Shown here: piece after piece, positions 23,950 through 36,999 of the stretch
How positions within the stretch are numbered: the stretch's first letter is position 1
Layout: the number at the start of each line of letters is the position of its first letter
Assembly: GCA_907163375.1 (NCBI GenBank)
Contig: CAJQUW010006313.1
Span: forward strand, 62,001 to 126,000
Source: Prostheceraeus crozeri
Lineage: Eukaryota > Platyhelminthes > Polycladida > Euryleptidae
Direction of reading: 5' to 3'
DNA length: 64,000 nucleotides
Translations under genes and position numbers: made by a program
Notes under the pieces: generated by a model
Database searches by the model: none
Told to the model about the DNA's origin: nothing
Seen by the model: the letters and a program-made list of their open reading frames with translations, nothing else

Positions 23950-24540
23950 AGAAATCGGTAACTTCACCCGAAAATTTTACCGATTTTTTCGGGCTTCGAA
24001 AATCGGTTCATTTCGGGGGTAAAATCGGGTCAATAACCTGAATTCAGAATCGGACCAATTCCGGAATAAATCGGGTTGGAAATCGAAGTTATAGAAATTG
24101 GTAATTTGACCCGAAAATTTTACCGATTTTTTCGGGCTTCGAAAATCGGTTCATTTCGAGGGTAAAATCGGGTCAATAACCTGAATTCAGAATCGGACCA
24201 ATTCCGGAATAAATCGGGTTGGAAATCGAAGTTATAGAAATCGGTAATTTGACCCGAAAATTTTACCGATTTTTTCGGGCTTCGAAAATCGGTTCATTTC
24301 GAGGGTAAAATCGGGTCAATAACCTGAATTCAGAATCGGACCAATTCCGGAATAAATCGGGTTGGAAATCGAAGTTATAGAAATCGGTAATTTGACCCGA
24401 AAATTTAACCGATTTTTTCGGACTTCGAAAAATCGGGTCATTTCGGGCGAGTAATCGGTAATTCAGTTTCCCCCGATAATTAACAAAATTCGGGCCCGAT
24501 TTAGGAAAAAATCGGGCCAGAAATCGGGTCAATTTTTCAG
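23950..24540 (+). repeat. 143-bp tandem repeat, about 4 units
   Basis: Units begin with AGAAATCGGTAA (or one base different) at 23950, 24093, 24236 and 24379, an exact 143-bp period. Units 2 and 3 are almost identical. The fourth diverges after about 24415 and runs into the right terminal repeat. Each unit has ACCCGAAAATTTTACCGATT and GGGTAAAATCGGGTCAATAA, related in motif to the 54-bp array. Confidence 0.9.
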
Positions 24541-26019
<1,479 letters not shown>

Positions 26020-27147
26020 TTATTCTAGAAATGTTAACGCATTGAGTGTTCGACAGGTTTAGTGAAAAAAAAATGTTTCCAAGTAATGAAATTCCTCTAC
26101 GATTTCATTCCAGATGATTTTTCGAAACCTGAAACGCAATCATTTGTGTTATTGCACCCTCTAATTTGTGGATCAACCGACAATAAACAGAAGCAAGATT
26201 GCGACCTGAAATATCTGGATTTTATCATGCATACGATCTAAATGGAGAAAATGAACTGAAATGATACTTCAAAGAATATACACTATTTCTTGAAATTCCA
26301 CATTTCATTTTGTGAATGCATTGTATTTATCGTTATTGGCTAGTAGGGGTTGAGATAGTGAGTTGATGTTTATCATAAACATAAATTTCGCGATTAATTT
26401 CAATCTTTAATGGAAGATCATGTGGTATTTCAGGATTGCGGGATGCATGATTGAACCATTTCGAACATTAAAAAATTTCAGTAAGTTAGACGAATTCCTA
26501 TATGCCAGTGGTGAAGCTGGAGTGTGCGGAATGGAATTCTTCTAATTACCTTTGCAATACAGAAACCGTCAATTTGCTAAGGGAAGTTTCATCCAGTATA
26601 AAATTATTTATCAATGCAGGGATATGAGTCAGCGATATCTAAAAAAAACACTCACATAAGCATAGGTGTTGATCCTTATCAATATTTCAACTACAGTGCA
26701 TGATTGACTGCTTCAAACTATCTCTAATATAGTGTATTAGAACACCAGCATTCTCCACAGTGACTAAGTGGTTGGCTTTGCGCTCTTTTGGTCGAGCCTC
26801 GCGAGTGTCACTGGAAGTCGCTAGGAAGGGCGTCCGGTCAAAAGTATCACAATGCTGCAGCAAAAATCAGCACCGTCCACGCTCTTATTTGGGGAGAAGT
26901 GTCGACATTTTGACGTTTAAGCTTTATTATTCAATAGCTCGCCCCATGAGCAGGCATTTAGGTAAAACAACTATTTGATGTTCCACAATTTCACATGGTG
27001 CGCGTCCCCAGGTTGCAGATGTTCAGCCCGATGGAGTACAATAAAACTAATTAAAATAAGCCTAATATTCTTTAATACTCCTATTATCATGATACTCCTA
27101 AATCATGATAAAATTATCAAAGTCGAAATCAAAAAATGTCTCCTTAC

Positions 27148-27319
27148 TTCATATTCAGGTGACTTTTCAGAATGCGAATCGAGTTCCTCTTCCAACTTCT
27201 TCAGTCTTTTGATGGATTGAGTAATGAAAAGGTACAGGTCTCTATATTCCTTGTAATCTCGTTTGAAGTCTGATTTAAAATGTGCCTTCTGTTCGTCACT
27301 GGTAATATCTGGATAGTCT
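27148..27319 (-). CDS. ELL: ELL-like gene, occludin-homology domain exon
   Basis: The exon lies between acceptor CTCTCTCCATTTTCAG and donor GAATATGAA|GTAAGG on the minus strand (172 nt). It encodes DYPDITSDEQKAHFKSDFKR, DYKEYRDLYLFITQSIKRLK and KLEEELDSHSEKSPEYE. This aligns closely with the human ELL C-terminus (YLLKYaaIsSsEQRQsYKnDFNaEYsEYRDLHaRI...GSEEYE). Occludin and tricellulin carry the same domain, but the EYRDL and SPEYE wording favours ELL. The first base completes an AAA lysine codon begun by AA at the end of the upstream exon (32626), giving PDDFIK-DYPDITSDEQ, as in 'PDYLLKY..I.S.EQ'. ELL proteins stimulate RNA polymerase II elongation in the nucleus. Confidence 0.85.
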
Positions 27320-28149
27320 CTGAAAATGGAGAGAGAGTCATGTAAGACTAAGAGTAACTCTTTATTTTCTAGTGGTCCCATCCGCATATAACGACCTTCA
27401 CGGTTGTGAAAATACGTGATGCTTTTGTATCTTCCTCACATACGTTATCGCCGAACACTTCTTCAGTGAAAAATATTCGGAGATAGAGCCTAATCTGTTT
27501 TTAGCAGCCGCATTTTTTCGCCACAACGCCGTTGGGCATGATAACGGCAACTGTTTTGTTTACATTCCAACATAGATTGAATTGTAAGATACAGACATCT
27601 AGATTCATATTCTACCGAAGCATATACATGCACTTAAATTAGACATAAATTGAAGCTATTTTGACACTAAAAACTATCAAAAAAATCGCATCATCCCATC
27701 GACGTCCAATATCATGGAATGTTCCATTCCCTCCTTTCAACTTTCTTGTCCAACCGATCAACTTTCTTGATCAATCTTTTATGTTCCACTTCTTCACGAT
27801 CCAAGACCTTGATGTCGCTAAAATTAATGTTATGGTCTTCAGTCATTGAATGATGAAATATTTCGGATTTATCTGTTTCCGTTTCTTTACAAGTCCTTTA
27901 TATTCTTCATTTCTTTTTCCCAAGGTCTTGATGTCTCTCAAACACATGTCCATTCACACACTTCACAATCTATTTCATACTCACTTCCGAGTTAAATTGT
28001 GAACGTGGTCGCTTCTGTACTGATATATCATGGACATTTTTGAAGAAAAATTCTTTCGAACTGAATCTTCATCTTCAAAATATGCTCTCTTTCAATTCCT
28101 TTCCCTTCATAATACAACACTAATATGCGTCCTCCAACCACTCATTTTG

Positions 28150-28565
28150 TACCAATTCCCATTCACCCATACCACTCAATTACTCAATACCCCCCAATCT
28201 TTTTCCATCCAACCCAACTTCTCAAATAACCTACCATTAAATTATCCTTTCAAACCATTATAAACCAAAAAACTATAACAACCCTTCAAATTAAATAATT
28301 AACTTAAAAACTACCCAACCCCCAAACCAATCCTCATCCCCTTAATTCCTTTCAACCCTCACAACAACACACAACTAATATAATCTCTCACACAAAACTC
28401 AATCCCATCTTCCTCATAAAAAAATTTTAAACCTCCCATAACTATACTCTAATCTCCTCAACCCACACCCCCCACCCATACCCCTACCAAACACATTCCC
28501 ATCAAAATCCTTCAAAAAATCACATATAAAACCCCCCCAAAATAAAAACCCCCCCCCCCCCCCCC

Positions 28566-28604
<39 letters not shown>

Positions 28605-28713
28605 AAAAAACAAATCCTTACCTACACCTTCCAACCTATAAAACTCTCCTACCTCTCCCAATAAACTCACCCCACCATTCTTCCAAAACACAACATACAC
28701 CACACATTCTACC
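28150..28713 (+). repeat. 564-nt tract with no G, around a poly-C run
   Basis: Not one G occurs on the plus strand over 564 bases; only two more G occur up to 28821. The composition is A and C with some T. A run of C with one A spans 28549-28602. G content falls gradually on the left and recovers sharply on the right. Any reading frames here are artefacts of composition. It may be real strand-asymmetric low-complexity DNA or a consensus error around the homopolymer. Confidence 0.9.
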
Positions 28714-29781
28714 GTATTTCCCAACCCAACACATCACACCCCTACATATTGCTATACCAAATACCCCCCCCCCCTCATAATACATCACATACAACACTTT
28801 CACATAAACCATTAAACACTCGAAGCATTTCTTCGGCGATTTCTTGCATGACATATGTGATGTCCTTCCACAGCTCTTTGGTTGAATTATAGACTTAGCT
28901 GGGCAATAGACATTAGAATAAAAATAGGTTTATATTTCTTGAGAATCAAAATCATAGTTTTGACAATGTGGTATTCATGAAAGGAAAAAAGAGCATTTCA
29001 TCTTTACAGTGTGACATAAAGGGATGCAAAACGCTACTGTAAGGCAATCTATGAGGGATTACCTCGTGGAGAACATACAATCTCTTTTTTTCTCAGCTTT
29101 GAGAAATAGTTACAAATCAACAATTTTCAATTTCACTTTGAGAGTGCGCTCTTTTATCAGCTCGAGTAAGGAGGCTGCTTAGACACTTATCAGTATTGCC
29201 ACTCTGTCAGAATGACGAAAACTGCACGCGGAAAAAACCCATCAGAGCATAAAATTCCGCCTAAGTTAAACATCAGTGATCATTGAAAATCCTCTCATGT
29301 ACAATAGCTATCGAGGTCGTGATGACAGACAGTGTCAAAAACTGTTGCATGTCATGCAAAGGGGATCGCTCTTATTGCCTCGTGTGATATAGAAATCACC
29401 GTGGCAGGCATTGTTGCTCTTTATAATGCATCTCTGTTCGAATGACGTCTTCTAAAACACCCTCTTGGAGTTCGCTTCACTTTCTTGTAAACAGGTCACT
29501 GAGATCAGAGAAACCTCGTTCACTGTCCCTTTTCCATCAGGAAGTGAAAGATGTTTGAATTTCGTCTCACTTTCGGTTTTCAGATGACACATTACAACAG
29601 AATTTCTACTTCCATGAAAAACAATGAAGATATCTTCCAGACAGAATATTCTAAAAACTTCTCAGGCTCACTTACGTTTGGCATTTTACGTGCAACATGT
29701 GTGACTTTCATTGCAAAAGTATCTTATATTTGCGTTGTTGAGATATTTAGAGAATGTCAGACAAAATATGATCAGTATTTA

Positions 29782-32085
29782 CAGGGCTGTGGAGCCGATG
29801 CGTTATCTCATCGGCTCCGGCTCTACGACACTGATGTGAAAGGCTCCGCTCCGGCTTCAAATTCAGGTTCTATCTATGCTGGTTATCCTGGATCCGTTGA
29901 ACGGGTTTTTTGGATAATGGTGTGGCCTTTAGAGGCTTGCTACAATCATCAAATTAGTTTTCATTAACAAGCAACGACTCAAGTTAATAATAAAAATGAT
30001 AATAGCCTAATATAATGACAAATAACATACTTGTCATATATTTTTGCATGAATTGACTATCTCTGAAAGATAAAATAAAGTTATAGCCAGGATTGGTTAA
30101 ATTAGATAAAGATCTCCCGCACTGGCTAAATATAAATTGGCCTAGCCTGCAACCAGTCTACTACGAGGCTACATTAAATAAGACCACATGAGTGATGATG
30201 ATATACCTAATTAGCCGTCACAGGGGCCGAATAGTAGTATAAGCTTTTTAACAAAGCTTGAATATGAAACTGGATAGCGTATGCCTCTAAATAGCTTATA
30301 GGGCCTGTATCTACTCGAACATGGAAAGGGTATCGGCTATATAGCCAAATAAATATACCGTATCAATAAAGATATCAATTGCTCTATTGAATATTAAAGT
30401 GTATATAGGCTAGCTTAGGTTGTTATTGTTATTGCCTTTATTCAATGGTCTGTTGGTCCATGAATAATATGATCGGTGGGTAGCCCACGACTCATCATCT
30501 GTAGAAATTGTAATTTAGATAGCCTCATTGCAGTGTAGGCTAGAAATGTACAATTGAAAATTATACTTAAAAAAATTAAAAATATCTAATTTAGGACAAG
30601 TTTTGTAATTCTATGCAGCATACTTAATAAGTTAAGGCCTAACTTACATTATATTAATTTCGTATTTTTCATTATGGCGTAAAGTTGCACTAAATAATTC
30701 ATCAATGATTCATGTATATTATTATATTCAATTTATGTATAACACATTACCACTATTCCTCTGATGATGGTTAGGCTGATGAAACTGAACTCGGAGTATC
30801 ACACAGTATGTTGCAGGGTGCTATGCATAATAAAAATTGACTGCGAGCACCGAGCAGAAATCCCATCTACTTTGCTAGCTTTCGAATGCGCGTGCGGTTT
30901 AATGTCACAGACAATAGAAAAGGGAGGTCAAAAGGCGCCTTTATTGAGAGCGTCTCAGTCTTTTTTTATTGTTTACATATAAGTCAGCATGATATCAGCA
31001 TTAAGGTGTTGACAGACGGAAAAAATAATAATGAAAATTCTTGAAATCCACAGGTCTATGACATTTGGGGAAATATTATTACACGATACGGCTCTTGTGC
31101 AGTCCTCCCCCCCCCATTTTTTCTCTGGTCAAAAGATGCAGCACCATTGGATGTCCGTTTCAGCATCACCGGTTTGAGTGAAGCATTCCGTGCTGTTGTA
31201 AAAATCTACGTGGGTAATTGCGATGTCATGGTCGCAAACTTCGTCAGCGAGTCAACATTGTAATTTGCCTTCGGGTTTTTCGCATTGAAATATACCCATT
31301 GAATTTTGAAGTCAAAGGAAATTCATTGTGAATGAGATACCTTTAAAATAATAGGGCGCTACTAGAAGTGGCTGGGTCGCTTATTGCTATAGCCATGTGA
31401 GGACTTGTAGTCAGGTCATTCGTGTGAGTGTGAAGAGTTATCCCTCCAATCAAAATTGAATAATCGATTGTTTTGAAAAATGTAGGTGGGGGACTGCACA
31501 ACAGCCTACAATACAATCTAAGGAAATTGGCATTGTCACAGATGCCAGTAGCTTCTGCCAGTAGCCATACCGATAGATGATAGCCTACATAGTAACCGTA
31601 TTAGATTTAAGACATTGCGCAAGAAATGTAGCTATATTATCTTTGCTGACTGAACTGGAAATGTGTACATAAATGACTGGCGACTTGTCTCTAGGAATCT
31701 ACAATCATCTAGTTAGCATGCATATAACAAGTCTTCAAATTAATGGATTTTGGAGAATACGTTGTCACTAAAAGCTATGGAAATTAGTCTTACGAAACAT
31801 GTGTAATAAAAAAATATTACACATGTTTGTAAATATAATACATATAATACAAAAGAAGGCGGCAACTGCAAAGAAAGATATCGTGGAGGACAGATCATTG
31901 GTATACTTAAAAGACATATCTTTAGATTTCAAATGATTTAATTTTTTTATGATGCCAATTAATAACTTTCAAAATTCTAGATTTATATCAAAGCTCAAAC
32001 TATCGGAGCCGGAGCCTTTGTGATAAATCGGCTCCGGCTCCGACCAAAACCATCGGCTCCTTAAGGCTCCGGCTCCACAGCCCTG
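29782..32085. mobile_element. Non-autonomous hAT element, perfect 8-bp TSD
   Basis: The left end is CAGGGCTGTGGAGCCGATGC and the right end reversed is CAGGGCTGTGGAGCCGGAGC. Both ends have further subterminal GGCTCCGGCTCC repeats in opposed orientation. The eight bases AGTATTTA flank both sides (29774-29781 and 32086-32093) as a perfect target duplication. CAGGGCTGTGGAG is a well-known hAT terminus in animals. I find no transposase inside the 2,304 bp. A second, smaller inverted-end element seems nested at 31095-31501. Confidence 0.88.
31095..31501. mobile_element. Possible nested MITE with TTGTGCAGTCC ends
   Basis: The left end TTGTGCAGTCCTCCCCCCCC and the reversed right end TTGTGCAGTCCCCCACCTAC form inverted repeats about 407 bp apart inside the larger hAT element. 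I could not find a clear target duplication, so it may instead be a chance or internal inverted repeat. Confidence 0.4.
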
Positions 32086-32625
32086 AGTATTTACATATTC
32101 TGCCAGAAATTCCTTGCGCGGCCCTAAAACTAGAATATCCTGGTGAAAATATCAGAATGGTATGAGCGTTCGTGAAGCCTTTTTATTTTGCTGGCAATCG
32201 AGATAATGTTCCATGCATGGGGAAAAATGACCACGTCAAATGATCATGCGAAAATTCGGGAGGGGTCACTGATATTATCATTATATATACGCGCCATTGG
32301 CTCACATTAGCAGCACTGGAGGCTGCATGTCAACCGCTTCGTTTCGGGAGCATGTCACACCTTCTGTGCTTTTTTCATCACTGTTTATTTCTGTATTTCC
32401 TTCTCTGATTCCTTCTCTCCCCTTCACATCGAAACAATTAAAGAAAACCTGTTCGGAACTTCTCTTTGATCAAGATGTGTTTCATGGACAAGTAAACCAA
32501 AGAATCAAATAAAATTCAAGGTTTCCACATCTTACACAATCAGATTATTAGATATATAGTATAGTTTCTGAAAGCCAAAAATCCAACAACGAAAAATAAT
32601 AACTGAATCCAAAAAATCCTCTTAC
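32086..32625. other. Intronic stretch after hAT element
   Basis: Nothing recognised between the hAT target duplication and the donor site at 32625. Confidence 0.4.
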
Positions 32626-33323
32626 TTGATGAAATCGTCTGGAAATAGGGTTTCAAACTCTTCCTCCTCCTCCATCACTTCTCTGTTCTCCTTGCTAGCT
32701 GAACCCGGTGCAGTAGTCCAGGTGTTGGTGCAGTCTGGTGCAGTTGTCCATGAAGTGTTGCTTACGGAGCCCGGAGCGGCCGCCCAGGAGTTGTTCCCTA
32801 CCGCAGAACTGGCATTGGACGGAGTGGGAGATCGAGGGCTTGCACGACAACAACTATTGGGGGACACATCTGAGACAGGACTTGGGAGACGAGGACACGA
32901 TCGCTTTGACGGACTGCTCTCTTCCTCTTCACTGATGTTAGGCCGCTTGGGAGCAATTGAGGGAACAGTGTTTGTGCTTGTAGTAGAGATGGGGGCAGTG
33001 GCAGTGATTGTGGAAACGGGGGTGGTATTGGCATTTGAAATGGAGGACGGTTTGGAATAAGGAGAAGGCAACTCATCAACACGAATGCCCAGTTCCTTGG
33101 CTCGTCTTGCACGCAGCATTTCTTCATTCAGAATCCAACCACCCAGAGTGTCGCGAGAAACACAGTATTTAAGCGCTACTTGTCGCATTACCTCCTCATC
33201 ATGACGACGCCCGGCAACGTCATGGATGGCACGCAGTTTTTGTTCTGTGAGGACGGATTGGCCACCACCTGCGAGAGGCATCGGACGAGTCTGACGGCGA
33301 GCGGAGGACTGGTGGAACCCATC
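32626..33323 (-). CDS. ELL: ELL-like gene exon: helix-turn-helix plus Ser/Pro-rich region
   Basis: The exon is 698 nt, from acceptor CTTATCAATTCCAG|GAT to donor ATCAA|GTAAGA, ending in phase 2. About residues 25-80 of the exon read LTEQKLRAIHDVAGRRHDEE, VMRQVALKYCVSRDTLGGWI and NEEMLRARRAKELGI. This looks like a Pipsqueak/CENP-B-type helix-turn-helix ('vA.kYgvsr.TL..Wi'). A Ser/Thr/Pro-rich linker follows, with a basic KRSCPRLPSP patch, W-rich near-repeats (NNSWAAAPGS, NTSWTTAPDC, TNTWTTAPGS) and an acidic MEEEEEFETLFPDDFI that leads into the ELL domain. If the donor is not used, the frame stops at once (TAA at 32622). The HTH is not a part of ELL known to me. A start at ATG 33281 is possible but the acceptor-like site and open frame favour an internal exon. 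Confidence 0.65.
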
Positions 33324-36300
33324 CTGGAATTGATAAGTGGACTTTGATAAAAGTGCGTTATCGATGAGCTAAATGATGAAAATACTCGAAATAATCGATA
33401 AAAGAAGATCAACTACCGCTAGTTGACTAGTATGCAAACAGTAGGGCTCAATCACTATCGCTAGTTCAGTGGGAAGGTGTGCATCAGAGGGAGCTGGTGG
33501 CATCAAAGGTGGATAGCCACTCACGAAGTCAGATAACATAATGCTTTCTGTGACATTGTATCCTAAAATGTTCGAACATACAATCGGAAATATTTTTTAA
33601 AACACCCAAAGCGGTCTACACAGACAGCCCTCGATTACACAAAATCAATGACGAGGAAGCGTGGAGGAAAATATGACCATTTGAAATTTAACTTAATGAT
33701 CGCGATCCTTCACGATTAATGGCCATTAACTTATTTGCCGGAATGTTTGCAGCATGCCAAAATGTTGAAAATTCAGAATGACGAATCTCTGCATTGCATC
33801 ATTTTGGTGCCATCAATTGCGTGAAAGCTTCAATCGCATGCTTTCGGTTTATCTTCCATATAAATCGATATCCAAACATTTCCACATAAATTCTCCGCAT
33901 ACTACTACACTATAGAATAAATCGTTGACAATTCAAGTTACTTTCCCAGGATTTGTTGATCTCATTTAAATCAAGTGTGAACGAACTTCCTCGATTAAGA
34001 GAAATTGCTTAAAAGTCCTCGGACGTGTGGCAATCCTGCAAACATCAAAGATGCGGTGGGGTGATGAAAAGCTGCATGTTTAAGATATTGAGAAGTTTTC
34101 AGTAAAAGTCCCAACACTGCTTTCATTCGCTCGGTTAATTTTTTCTATTGTTGTTCTGCTATGTTAATTACCAATTGCTTCATTGTCAACTTTTTGGCAA
34201 TGTACGCCAATGACTTTCGTTCATCATTATTCTCTAATTTAAACTGACATTGTTTTACTTTCAAAACCCTGAGATGATTCAAAATCAGTTACACTAATAG
34301 AATGTATTAGAATTTAGTATATCATTATGGATCATTTATATTAATTATATAATTTCTTGCAGTCCAGCCCTCAAACCTGGGAAAAAGAGAGAAGAAACGA
34401 GAAGAAAGAGCAAGTAACTAAGCAAGATACTCTTTAAATGGACGGAGTGAATTCTACGGGTAAGGTTTGGACTTTAGACATTGCTTGCACCGATTCGACT
34501 TAAATCTCATGCGAATCCAGTAATTTTTAAGAATGCCGGATAGGTGAATACGCCCATCGATTTCATTACATATTCGGTGATTATTGGGAAGGAGAAAATT
34601 ATTCTCTGTTTATTGCAGAAGACATGAAGTAGCAACATACTTTGCAAAATTTTAACACGACTCATCGGAATTTCTGTTCGATTATTGAAGGATCTCAAAA
34701 ACTGCCAATACATGCGGTATAAAATTGACATCAGTCTGGTTCATAGCTTGTCAAATTGAACCTTGAAATAAACAGTTGTCAATAGAATCTAAAATAATCT
34801 GAACGTTTTGGTCTCAATCTTCTTACCAAAACGCTGAACCTCCCTCCCCCAGGAAATTAAATATTTCGCAATCGACAAAGTATGTCAAAGTTTGCTAATT
34901 CAATTTACATAATGAACGATGAGAATTACTTTGTGAAAATGGTACTAAAAAATGGTACTTATTTTACTTATGAAATGATATATCTTGGAGCATCATCCAT
35001 GCTGCATCTCAAAAAGATAGAAATCTATGGTGCGATAACTCTAAGATTCTGTGTAAACCAGTATTTCCGAGCAGTTGAATTATGCAAGAAACTCATGGCT
35101 CCTTTTTGTCTTGTAAATAATTTGTGGATTTAACGGGTCATCAATGAGCGAATAAAATTCATGCTGATGAGTGAAAACTATGAAGCGTTCACTTCCTTAA
35201 CAGTCGCTTCTAATCTAGTCGCTTGTAACCTGTGGACCGCGCTCTATAGACTGATTACCTGCTGCTTCATCAATCATGTGCTATCACATCAAGTCATCTA
35301 TCACTACAAATGAATCATGTACTTTTATTGAGAAGAGTTTGTCACTTGATGGAAAGAGAGAAATGCTAATGAAATGTCTCCAACTGTTTGCTCTGGTTGT
35401 ATACATGGAGATTTTGCAGCTTACGCGAATCGCTCATGAATTTATGCAATATTATACTTTTTGTAATGAATTCAATATATTTCATAACTTCCCAGCACAA
35501 GACTATTAAAACAGTAAGTCTTCAACTCGATCGTTTCATATCCAAGGTAAGGTGAAAGAAAAGTTAGTAATGCATGTAAATGCAAACATGCTGTTGGATG
35601 GGTACCAGTGTTAAATCAAAGATGCAGTCTATGCATACTTGAGATCAGCTGTTTACGAATGATATACATGTACATATACAATACATACACTGATTCAATC
35701 GGATTGATCGATTTATCACAAATAAAATTTGCATGTATGTGTAAAGCCGTGACTCTTCGATGCACAGCATCAGCCTCTGACAAAATGTAGAATTCCATTT
35801 CATTCTCACCTCCCGTATTAAGCCATCTGCGTTGTTGAAATTGAAATCGAAGGTTTCCCGTAGAAATTTTTTACCAAAATAATGTTTTTCATCTAAGTTT
35901 ACCATCACACCCGTCATTTTAACTCCTTCCTACTCATTCGCAATGGCTCATGAAATGACACACAACTATTCAGAAACAGGTTTAAATGCATCATGTCCTA
36001 AACATATCAATTTTTAAAAAAGGATGGTCACAGGATGGCTAACGTCCAAAATTCGGAACAAGAATGCATTCGTAATCGCAAAAGCATCATTGGTCACTGT
36101 TCAATGCAGGCTAGGAGAATACAGCATGGAATTTCACGTTGATAGTTTCTAAGTCAGGTAGTTCTACACTTTCAGGGGCAATGATAACTGAAGGTCTCAA
36201 AAATGATCTTTGTACTAATTATTATGTGTTTCAAAATTGCATTATCTTTTCTTGTTCTTCTGAGTTAAGAAGAACGACAGTCAATCACTCAATCGTTGAT

Positions 36301-36999
36301 GTGTCTACTGACTCACATTGCTTTATCTTACTTTGTAGATGAAATATGACGCTTATTCTTCATGAAATGTAAATGAGTCATAATTTTCATAATCATCGCA
36401 GCTAACTACTCCGATAAGAAAGATATAATAAAATTCAAAGCGTTTTGTCTGGAATTATATATCAATTTGTGAAAAATCTGAGTCAGCGCTATGCTGCCTG
36501 TATAAATGATAACAAGGGTTTGAGTTCAATTTGCTTATTAATTTTGATCATTGCACAATAACAACCAAATTGCGCAATACTGTTATTTCAAGTGTTATGA
36601 AAATTGGATTCAGATACTCCTTCATACTAACAAAGATCCGAAAGATACAGACAGAATTGATAAGTGCGCATTTTTCTGAAATAAAGAATGATTAATGAAC
36701 TGATGATCTCGGATGAATCTGTATTGGATAAAACAGTGCCTTATCACAAATTTCTTGGTGAATTCCGAGATCAAGAAATTCAGGCTTCCGCGATTGACTG
36801 CAGCTTGCTTTTCAAGTTTATAATTATATATTAAAGCAAGCTCTAAGTTTTACTTTTACGAGTTTGGTGAGTTTATGTACTTTTGGGACTATAACCAAAA
36901 ACAACCTACTTCAGCGCTAATGGTGCACTATACACGGTCCTTAACATCGACGTTCAACTTAACATTGAACTTCAACCATATCCTAAAATATTCTATAGG
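33324..36999. other. Unassigned stretch (possibly ELL-like intron)
   Basis: No supported gene or element. If the candidate exon at 40935-41004 is real, this is intron. Confidence 0.4.

Larger units (their letters stand above)
27320..32625 (-). other. Intron of ELL-like gene
   Basis: A 5.3 kb intron from donor ATCAA|GTAAGA (32625) to acceptor TTTTCAG (27320). It contains a G-free poly-C region and a 2.3 kb hAT element. Segments 27320-28149 and 28714-29781 hold nothing recognised; 27661-28000 is T/C-rich on the plus strand and grades into the G-free tract. Confidence 0.65.

Noticed and set aside
27103-27147. Extension of the ELL-like exon past SPEYE
   Set aside because: Reading continues into the intron beyond a consensus GTAAGG donor, and the family alignment resumes exactly at the exon at 22271.
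28512-28854. Minus-strand glycine-rich reading frames
   Set aside because: They arise from the poly-C run and the G-free tract, not from a gene.
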